Positions 1-4,796 of a stretch of DNA of 10,469 bases are shown one piece after another. This DNA comes from Chloroflexota bacterium. GTDB lineage: Bacteria > Chloroflexota > Anaerolineae > Anaerolineales > UBA4823. Position numbers and translations under genes: made by a program. Below the pieces are notes generated by a model that was given only the letters and a program-made list of their open reading frames with translations, ran no database searches and was not told the origin of the DNA. Where the stretch lies: contig DAOVCZ010000046.1 of NCBI GenBank assembly GCA_030669775.1, positions 1 through 10,469 of the forward strand, read 5' to 3'. Each line of letters opens with the position of its first letter. Position 1 is the first letter of the stretch.

Positions 1-503
1 ACAATGTCAATGGGGAAATTCAGATCTTTGACCATCCGACGGATGACAACAACTTGTTGGGCATCTTTCTGACCGAAATAAGCTTTTTCCGGTAATACAG
101 CGTTGAATAATTTCGCGACAACGGTCGTAACACCACGAAAGGGCCCAGGTCGCATTTTTCCTTCCAAAGGTTGAGCAACACGCTCGACTGTCACCCAGGT
201 TTGGAAATCAGGCGTATACATTTGCTCTAGTTCAGGGACCCACACCAGGTCCACACCATATTTTTCTAGCAGCTCTAGATCTCGTGGAATATCGCGTGGA
301 TATGCATCTAAATCCTCGCTGGGACTAAACTGAGTTGGATTTACAAAAATGCTGGCAATAACACTGGCACACTCTTGACAAGCTCTCCGGACCAGGGATA
401 AATGTCCTTCGTGTAGATATCCCATAGTTGGAATCAAACCAACTGGAGATGGCAAGTTATTTCGAATTTGACGTAGATTGGATATCGATTGAACCGTGTT
501 CAT
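1..503 (-). CDS. panC: Pantothenate synthetase (pantoate--beta-alanine ligase), 3' end off the left edge
   Basis: This enzyme joins pantoate to beta-alanine using ATP, through a pantoyl-adenylate, to give pantothenate in the cytoplasm. I translated 167 complete codons by hand; the family is about 280 residues, so roughly the N-terminal 60% is present. Seen: PTMGYLHEGH at residues 25-34 with the nucleotidyltransferase HxGH signature (H31, H34), FVNPTQF at 53-59, YPRD at 68-71, and the ATP-site block YFGQKD at 142-147. The loop usually written RPGHFRGV reads RPGPFRGV at 118-125, a His-to-Pro change at 121. The start is ATG at 503-501, and no other in-frame start lies in the preceding codons. 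The ribosome-binding site is weak: GGAG lies about 16 nt upstream. It is the third gene of the pan operon, 87 bases after the reductase gene. The identification is firm; only the length is incomplete. Confidence 0.96.
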   Translation of the reverse strand, partial: MNTVQSISNLRQIRNNLPSPVGLIPTMGYLHEGHLSLVRRACQECASVIASIFVNPTQFSPSEDLDAYPRDIPRDLELLEKYGVDLVWVPELEQMYTPDFQTWVTVERVAQPLEGKMRPGPFRGVTTVVAKLFNAVLPEKAYFGQKDAQQVVVIRRMVKDLNFPIDI

Positions 504-590
504 ATTATGCGGGAGAATTCTCCAGTTTAGTTGGCAGGAACGGACTTACCTTTGTATTTGATTTGTCTTTCCCCTAACATGATTTATACA

Positions 591-1514
591 TCAGGCGGAC
601 GATTTCATTGTCATGGCCTTCACTAATAACCACAGCATGCGATTGAAATCTACGGAGGCACCTGCAGTCTCTCCAATTCGTACAATTGCACCATTAATCG
701 CATCGATCTCCGTTTGACTTCCCCGCGAGACATCTTTATACATGGAAGAATAATTTGAGGCTGTCCGCAAAGCAACAGATTCGACAGCTGACACCGGATC
801 TGAAAATGGCAGACTGATCTCCAAGGCTGAGGCTACGTCTGCGGTCTCAATCGTCACCAGATTCATCATCTTGCGGGCAGGTGGAATCTCCAGCAAATCA
901 CCATTGGGGACTTTTAGTAAAGCAGTTAATGGGTTGATGGCGGCATTAATCACTAACTTTCCCCAAATTAGAGAATCAGTACCTTCGACGGTCTCGACCT
1001 CAAATCCTGCCCGCATCAATAGATTGACAAGGGTTTTTAATTTTTTGTGATTCCCGAGACTGATCACACCTTTCCCACCTGTGCGAACGATTCCGGGTTC
1101 GATCAATGATGCCCCGGCGGTGGTTACACCTGAAGCCACTCGTTGTTCACCTAGCACTTCGGCCAAAGTCCTATGGTTATCGAGACCATTTTGTAAAGTC
1201 AAAGCCAACCCATCATCGGCAAGACATTTGGCAAGCCTTAAGGCAACACCCTGGGTCTGGTAGGATTTAACCAAGATGATCGCAAATTGACTACCAACGC
1301 ACTTTTCGGGATCATCTGTAGCTTCAACTGGATATGCAGATTCTTGTCCGTCTTCATCAATGAACCGCACACCAAACTTATTCAGGGTCTCAATACTTTC
1401 AACCCACGTGCCCAGCATGCGTACACTCAAGCCGCTTGCCGAAAACCGCGCCGCAAACAGACTTGCCATAGCTCCTGTGCCGACTACAAGTATGGGAGGC
1501 GTCTGAGAAACCAT
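591..1514 (-). CDS. panE: 2-dehydropantoate 2-reductase (ketopantoate reductase)
   Basis: It reduces ketopantoate to pantoate with NADPH, the step between PanB and PanC. The 307 residues match the family length. Seen: an N-terminal Rossmann loop VGTGAMASLFA at 11-21; LVKSYQT at 81-87 with K83 where the E. coli enzyme has its conserved lysine; LQNG with N109; WGKLVINAAINPLTALL at 184-200, whose K186 matches the catalytic lysine; and SSMYKDV...TEIDAING with E269, matching the substrate-binding glutamate region. All expected active-site residues are therefore present. The ATG at 1514 is preceded by AGGA about 10 nt upstream. The gene begins 40 bases after panB stops and is followed by panC, so the three consecutive steps are encoded in one operon. 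The fold also occurs in reductases of other substrates, but the neighbours make ketopantoate the clear choice. Confidence 0.94.
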   Translation of the reverse strand: MVSQTPPILVVGTGAMASLFAARFSASGLSVRMLGTWVESIETLNKFGVRFIDEDGQESAYPVEATDDPEKCVGSQFAIILVKSYQTQGVALRLAKCLADDGLALTLQNGLDNHRTLAEVLGEQRVASGVTTAGASLIEPGIVRTGGKGVISLGNHKKLKTLVNLLMRAGFEVETVEGTDSLIWGKLVINAAINPLTALLKVPNGDLLEIPPARKMMNLVTIETADVASALEISLPFSDPVSAVESVALRTASNYSSMYKDVSRGSQTEIDAINGAIVRIGETAGASVDFNRMLWLLVKAMTMKSSA

Positions 1515-1554
1515 TGGGTAATTTTCCTGGTTATGATTGACGATGGATCACAAT

Positions 1555-2457
1555 TTAAACCGTGATTTTGTTTCCAATCTCTGCCATCAAGATCATCCAT
1601 TCCTCGTCTGGCATATCAACAGTGTGCTCCGCTGCTGGGAAACTGCCGGCATCAATATCCGAGATGAATTCATTAAATGCGCGTTCCATCTCACTGAAAA
1701 AATTAGCGTACTTCCGCACGAATTTTGGTGTAAAACGATCAAAAAGGCCTAGCAAATCGTGTGTCACCAAAACCTGACCATCACATCCGCTACCAGCTCC
1801 AATTCCAATCGTAGGGATGTCTAGCTTTTCCGATATCAACTCAGCCAGACGTCCTGGAACGGATTCCAGGACCAGACTAAAACAACCAGCATCCTGGAGC
1901 AAGAGAGCATCTTCATATAAATGCTTTGCAGCTGCTGCAGTTTTACCTTGGGCGCGGAATCCTCCGATTAGATTAACGCTTTGGGGAGTCAAGCCGATAT
2001 GTCCAACGACCGGAATACCGGCGCTGATTATCGCCCGGATGCTATCCGCTCGTTCTCGCCCGCCTTCTAATTTAATCGCATCCATGCCACCCTCTTGCAA
2101 AAACCGACCGGCATTTCTCACGGCTTCTTCAACTGATACCTGGTAAGACATAAATGGCATATCACCAATTAAAAGCGCAAATTGTGCGCCGCGCGCGACT
2201 GCCCGGCAATGGTGGAGCATCTCCTCCATGGTGACCCTGAGTGTATTTTCATACCCCAAGACAACCATGCCAAGTGAATCCCCCACCAGTATTGAATCAA
2301 TGCCGGCGCGATCCATGATTAGTGATGTAGGGTAATCATAGGCAGTCAGCATGCTGATCGGATCACCGCGATCCTTCTTCTGCTGAAACACTTTCGTTGT
2401 TATTTTTTTACGATGCGTGACTAGGGATTCTGAGGAAATATTAGGGATTGTAGACAC
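1555..2457 (-). CDS. panB: 3-methyl-2-oxobutanoate hydroxymethyltransferase (ketopantoate hydroxymethyltransferase)
   Basis: First committed step of pantothenate synthesis: it transfers a hydroxymethyl group from 5,10-methylenetetrahydrofolate to 2-oxoisovalerate, giving ketopantoate. The 300-residue TIM-barrel protein shows MLTAYDYP at 36-43, VGDSLGM at 58-64 (metal ligand D60), IGDMPF at 97-102 (D99), KLEGG at 129-133 (E131), and LESVPGRLAELI at 198-209 with the catalytic glutamate E199. IGIGAGSGCDGQVLV at 217-231 is the usual C-terminal signature. About 30 residues precede the conserved core. The start codon is GTG at 2457-2455. It is chosen because a near-perfect ribosome-binding site, AAAGGAGGG, ends about five bases upstream; the first in-frame ATG (residue 36) lies inside the conserved core and would destroy the protein. 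It is the first gene of the pan operon, behind a dedicated promoter and a structured leader. Confidence 0.97.
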   Translation of the reverse strand: MSTIPNISSESLVTHRKKITTKVFQQKKDRGDPISMLTAYDYPTSLIMDRAGIDSILVGDSLGMVVLGYENTLRVTMEEMLHHCRAVARGAQFALLIGDMPFMSYQVSVEEAVRNAGRFLQEGGMDAIKLEGGRERADSIRAIISAGIPVVGHIGLTPQSVNLIGGFRAQGKTAAAAKHLYEDALLLQDAGCFSLVLESVPGRLAELISEKLDIPTIGIGAGSGCDGQVLVTHDLLGLFDRFTPKFVRKYANFFSEMERAFNEFISDIDAGSFPAAEHTVDMPDEEWMILMAEIGNKITV

Positions 2458-2460
2458 GGT

Positions 2461-2470
2461 ACCCTCCTTT
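2461..2470 (-). promoter_or_regulatory. Strong ribosome-binding site that fixes the panB GTG start
   Basis: Read on the minus strand this is AAAGGAGGGT, ending just before ACC-GTG. It is the best Shine-Dalgarno match in the window and justifies the GTG start. Its GGAGGGT part can pair with ATCCTCC at 2506-2500 on the same strand, so it may be hidden in one state of the leader. Confidence 0.85.
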
Positions 2471-2513
2471 GTATAGTGGTAGGGGCCGAGGATTTAGTTG
2501 GAGGATGCTGCCA

Positions 2514-2544
2514 GTGATGATAAAAAAATAATCAATTTCATCAC
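2514..2544 (-). repeat. Inverted repeat in the panB leader around a T-rich loop
   Basis: The arms GTGATGA (2514-2520) and TCATCAC (2538-2544) are perfectly complementary, 7 bp, and enclose a 17-base loop. Read as RNA on the minus strand, the loop contains seven consecutive U residues. It lies between the leader's second hairpin and the segment that could pair with the ribosome-binding site. The pairing is directly visible; its function is unknown. Confidence 0.5.
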
Positions 2545-2546
2545 AC

Positions 2547-2564
2547 CAACCAAATCTTTGGTTG
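2547..2564 (-). repeat. Perfect 8-bp inverted repeat, second hairpin of the panB leader
   Basis: CAACCAAA (2547-2554) and TTTGGTTG (2557-2564) are exact reverse complements separated by two bases; as RNA, six pairs with a four- to six-base loop is more realistic. On the minus strand the nearest U-run (2522-2528) comes too far downstream for a classical terminator. It has no bulged adenines, unlike the first hairpin. Confidence 0.5.
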
Positions 2565-2585
2565 AGAATATTAAGTTGGATTCAC

Positions 2586-2615
2586 CCAGTCCTGGTCATT
2601 CATGATCCAGGCTGG
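2586..2615 (-). promoter_or_regulatory. Hairpin with two bulged adenines upstream of panB, candidate pan RNA motif
   Basis: On the minus strand the 5' arm is CCAG, then CCTGG, a bulged A (2606), then TCAT. After a GA tip comes ATGA, then CCAGG, a second bulged A (2590), and CTGG. That is 13 base pairs interrupted by one extra adenine on each side of a central 5-bp helix. From established knowledge, the 'pan' RNA motif is a stem with two highly conserved bulged adenines found in 5' leaders of panB/panC/panD operons in Chloroflexi, Firmicutes and Deltaproteobacteria. Position, shape and downstream gene all agree here. I see one clear copy, whereas the motif often occurs in tandem. I assign it from memory of the description, not from a covariance search. 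Confidence 0.68.
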
Positions 2616-2621
2616 TAACTA

Positions 2622-2650
2622 ATTATCTCTAATTTCTCTATTTTTGACAA
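2622..2650 (-). promoter_or_regulatory. Sigma70-type promoter of the pan operon
   Basis: On the minus strand a -35 box TTGTCA (2650-2645) and a -10 box GATAAT (2627-2622), each 5 of 6 matches to consensus, are separated by exactly 17 bases. The predicted transcription start is near 2615, at the base of the bulged hairpin, giving a leader of about 155 nt before the panB GTG. The -35 box begins only six bases after the sulfotransferase stop, so the pan genes have their own promoter although they follow a codirectional gene. No separate terminator for the upstream unit is visible. Confidence 0.65.
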
Positions 2651-2655
2651 GGTAT

Positions 2656-3396
2656 TCATTCCGCATAGCCCATACGCTGCAAAGCAGGCGCAAACATTTT
2701 AGTGAAGCCTTCAAGCTGTGAAGGAGTGAAAACACGCCTGAAACGTTCAGGCTCACCCTTGCTGAAATGAGTCCCGGTACGCACGGGATCACCTTGCCCT
2801 GGACGGTATCGTTCAAAAACCTGATCGGCTTTACCTTGATCGATCTCGAGAGATAAATATTCAACTAATCGTTTACTCTCCGCTCCAAAATCTGCCACAA
2901 AATCCTCGTATCGGACAATCAATACTCCCTCCATTTTCGACCACGCTTCCCAAATATCCACATAGAAATCAATAAACACGGCAGCCGATTCCAGGGTTTC
3001 CAGATGAGAGAATGCATTCGGGCGATCTTTTTTTAACGTCTGGCGACCATACTCATATGCGGATAACATCGCCGCGCGCGGATCGCGGAAAATGTAGATC
3101 GATTTGATCCGCTGCTTACGCAGCAGCCAACGAGTGAAGCTTGTCGGTCCAGCATGCGTCTTAATGACATATTTGTTACCAAGCAACGCAGGGAATAATA
3201 CCGGAATTAAGCGGTATGGCTTAAGTGTGCTGATATTGCAATTTACTTCGGTCAGGAAACGCTGCAAGCGAAATTGTTCGCGGATTGAACGCGCACTTTG
3301 TCCCCCGCTTGCAACCACCAAATCATGCACCAGGTTGTAATACCATCCCGAGCCGGCGCGGGGCATACCAGCTGAGATGATCAGCTTCGGGTTCAC
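2656..3396 (-). CDS. Small sulfotransferase-family protein (PAPS-dependent type)
   Basis: A 246-residue, probably cytosolic protein with the hallmarks of enzymes that transfer sulfate from PAPS. Seen: a P-loop-like 5'-phosphosulfate-binding motif GMPRAGSGWYYN at 10-21, VIKTHAG at 77-83, the 3'-phosphate-binding stretch IFRDPRAAMLSA at 102-113 (R104, S112), and RYEDFVAD at 162-169. The C-terminal SKGEPERFRRVFT at 212-224 resembles the nucleotide-contacting RKGxxGxWKxxFT block, though without its usual residues. The acceptor cannot be read from sequence; a carbohydrate, lipid or small metabolite is possible. The start is GTG, whose last two bases plus the next A form the adenosine deaminase stop (GTGA), so translation is probably coupled. 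The next in-frame methionine (residue 11) would remove the start of the P-loop motif, which supports the GTG. Confidence 0.82.
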   Translation of the reverse strand: MNPKLIISAGMPRAGSGWYYNLVHDLVVASGGQSARSIREQFRLQRFLTEVNCNISTLKPYRLIPVLFPALLGNKYVIKTHAGPTSFTRWLLRKQRIKSIYIFRDPRAAMLSAYEYGRQTLKKDRPNAFSHLETLESAAVFIDFYVDIWEAWSKMEGVLIVRYEDFVADFGAESKRLVEYLSLEIDQGKADQVFERYRPGQGDPVRTGTHFSKGEPERFRRVFTPSQLEGFTKMFAPALQRMGYAE

Positions 3397-4409
3397 AAAG
3401 GTGCATCCCCGGTATATTTACTTAATAATTCTTGTTTTTCAGGTTGGGATAAAAAGGCCACCTCAAGGGCATTGCGCTGTGCTTGGTGAATCTGGACTTT
3501 GGTTAAGCCCGCTGCTGGTGCGGCGACCTCATATTCATAAGGCAAATCTATGCCGCTGACGCCAGTGTTATCTGTGTTTATCGTCGCCATTAAGCCGTCT
3601 TCTAAAAATCGTCGCAAGGGATGGCTGGCGTAATCTGGGACAGTGCTGGTCTGAACATTGCTGGTTAAATTGGCCTCAATGCCAATGCCATTCTCAGCCA
3701 TATAATGCAGCAGCTCCTCATCCTCCTCAGCGTGCACTCCATGCCCGATCCTCTCCGCCCCGAGACCTTTAAGTGCTTGCCAAACACTCTCTGCACCGGC
3801 AGATTCCCCAGCGTGAATCGTAATATGCCAACCAGCATCCTTTGCTAAATGCATATGATCCACGAATAATTCACCAGGGAAATTCGCCTCATCACCAGCT
3901 AAATCTAAGGCTACAATATCATCCCGGCAATTCAAGAGTGCGTTGAGTTCAGCTTTAGCTGAATCTGGTCCATATGTTCGACTAATGATGCCGATCAAAT
4001 TCACTTTCCTTTCAATTTCTCGTTGAGCCTCCGTGACTCCGTCGATTACTGCTTCAACAATCCCAGCAGGATCTAAACCGTGGGGCTCAGCCATAAACCA
4101 GGGACTGAAGCGTAGCTCAACATAATCCAAACCCTCATTCCTGGCATCCTCAACGTTTTCGTAAGCAATCCGCCGGCAATCCGCATAATCGACTAATATA
4201 CCTACCATCCATTCAAACTTGGCGATATAAGCCATAACCCCTGGTTGAGGCTTTGTAATTTGCACCTGCGGTCGGAGACCCTCAATATCCCAGGCTGGGA
4301 GTGGCAGATTATGTTTACGACCCAGCTCGAGAATAGTTTCTATCCGGACAGATCCATCAAGATGGCGGTGGAGGTCAATTAACGGGAAATTTGGGTCGAT
4401 CATTGGCAT
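3393..4409 (-). CDS. add: Adenosine deaminase
   Basis: A cytosolic zinc enzyme of purine salvage converting adenosine (or deoxyadenosine) to inosine; 338 residues, the usual length. Seen: LIDLHRHLDGS at 10-20 with zinc ligands H14 and H16, VELRFSPWF at 97-105, HAGE at 199-202 (zinc ligand H199, catalytic E202), ERIGHGVHA at 219-227 (H223), SNVQTSTV at 250-257, and NTDNTGVSG at 278-286 with zinc ligand D280. The residue after D280 is Asn rather than the Asp of the E. coli and mammalian enzymes; Asn also occurs here in actinobacterial homologues. Related adenine or aminofutalosine deaminases are less likely given the SNVQT block, but the exact substrate is inferred. ATG codons occur at 4409 and 4403; the first is 23 nt from the predicted transcription start, with a GAAGAA purine stretch upstream. 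It is the first gene of a pair with the sulfotransferase. Confidence 0.9.
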   Translation of the reverse strand: MPMIDPNFPLIDLHRHLDGSVRIETILELGRKHNLPLPAWDIEGLRPQVQITKPQPGVMAYIAKFEWMVGILVDYADCRRIAYENVEDARNEGLDYVELRFSPWFMAEPHGLDPAGIVEAVIDGVTEAQREIERKVNLIGIISRTYGPDSAKAELNALLNCRDDIVALDLAGDEANFPGELFVDHMHLAKDAGWHITIHAGESAGAESVWQALKGLGAERIGHGVHAEEDEELLHYMAENGIGIEANLTSNVQTSTVPDYASHPLRRFLEDGLMATINTDNTGVSGIDLPYEYEVAAPAAGLTKVQIHQAQRNALEVAFLSQPEKQELLSKYTGDAPL

Positions 4410-4438
4410 ACCGATTCTTCTTCAATTCAAATTAAAGT

Positions 4439-4468
4439 ATTATAATTCTGGATGAGTATTCCTGGCAA
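4439..4468 (-). promoter_or_regulatory. Sigma70-type promoter of the adenosine deaminase gene
   Basis: On the minus strand, TTGCCA (4468-4463) and a perfect TATAAT (4444-4439) are separated by 18 bases. The predicted start near 4432 leaves a leader of only about 23 nt. The -10 box overlaps the plus-strand TATAAT at 4441-4446. Confidence 0.65.
4441..4446 (+). promoter_or_regulatory. Possible -10 box for the YtxH gene
   Basis: A perfect TATAAT 43 bases upstream of the ATG, with only a poor -35 candidate (TTCTTC at 4418-4423, 17-base spacing). It overlaps the divergent -10 box of the adenosine deaminase promoter, so two polymerases could hardly bind at once. Confidence 0.45.
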
Positions 4469-4489
4469 CCACAAAATTAGGAGTCAACC

Positions 4490-4714
4490 ATGAACCGAGC
4501 ATTGAACTTTCTTTTAGGGGCAGCAATTGGAGGTTTCATTGGAGCGACAGTAGCCATTCTCCTCGCTCCCACATCCGGAGAAGATCTGCGCTCTGAGATT
4601 GTCATGCGAAAAGATCGTATTAGTTCAGAAGTCGCCCAAGCTGCAGCTGATCGACGTGCAGAGCTAGAGAGACAATTAGCTGCGCTCCGTGCTCCAAAAC
4701 AGTCCGATCAATAG
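4490..4714 (+). CDS. Small YtxH-domain membrane protein
   Basis: A 74-residue protein with a glycine-rich hydrophobic N-terminal helix at about 5-26 (FLLGAAIGGFIGATVAILLA), followed by the APTSGEDLR stretch (26-34) typical of YtxH-family proteins, whose consensus reads roughly LLAPKSGxExR. A charged, Ala/Arg/Glu-rich helix (about 38-68) completes it and would lie in the cytoplasm. YtxH proteins are small, often stress-linked in Firmicutes and otherwise of unknown function, so no specific role is claimed. AGGAG at 4479-4483 sits six bases before the ATG, an excellent ribosome-binding site. It is the only plus-strand gene in the window, forming a single-gene unit between a divergent promoter region and a strong terminator. 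Confidence 0.85.
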   Translation: MNRALNFLLGAAIGGFIGATVAILLAPTSGEDLRSEIVMRKDRISSEVAQAAADRRAELERQLAALRAPKQSDQ

Positions 4715-4732
4715 ATTTAGGTAAATACAGGC

Positions 4733-4768
4733 AAAAACCGGACGGTTTACCAGCCTTCCGGTTTTTTT
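4733..4768. terminator. Bidirectional rho-independent terminator between convergent genes
   Basis: The arms AAAAACCGGA (4733-4742) and TCCGGTTTTT (4757-4766) pair perfectly over 10 bp around a 14-base loop and are followed by T residues to 4768. The A-run on the other side gives a U-tract in minus-strand transcripts as well. It lies 18 bases after the YtxH stop and 28 bases after the peptidase stop, so it can end both transcripts. Confidence 0.88.
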
Positions 4769-4796
4769 ACACCAATTCTTGCTACCTGGTTATAAC

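Noticed and set aside
512..523. 12-base palindrome GGAGAATTCTCC just upstream of panC
   Set aside because: Too short to claim as an operator or terminator, no U-tract follows, and no second copy is seen. It also contains the only GGAG upstream of panC, at poor spacing.
1817..2146. 109-codon plus-strand open frame opposite panB
   Set aside because: It mirrors a highly conserved PanB region and shows no protein-like features of its own.
2547..2564. Possible rho-independent terminator for the sulfotransferase gene
   Set aside because: The stem is AT-rich and the U-run on the minus strand comes about 18 bases later. It lies downstream of the predicted pan promoter, so it is better described as part of the leader.
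2645..2650. Plus-strand TTGACA match (from 2644) as a promoter toward the sulfotransferase gene
   Set aside because: There is no matching -10 box at a suitable spacing and no plus-strand gene follows. The same bases serve as the minus-strand -35 box.
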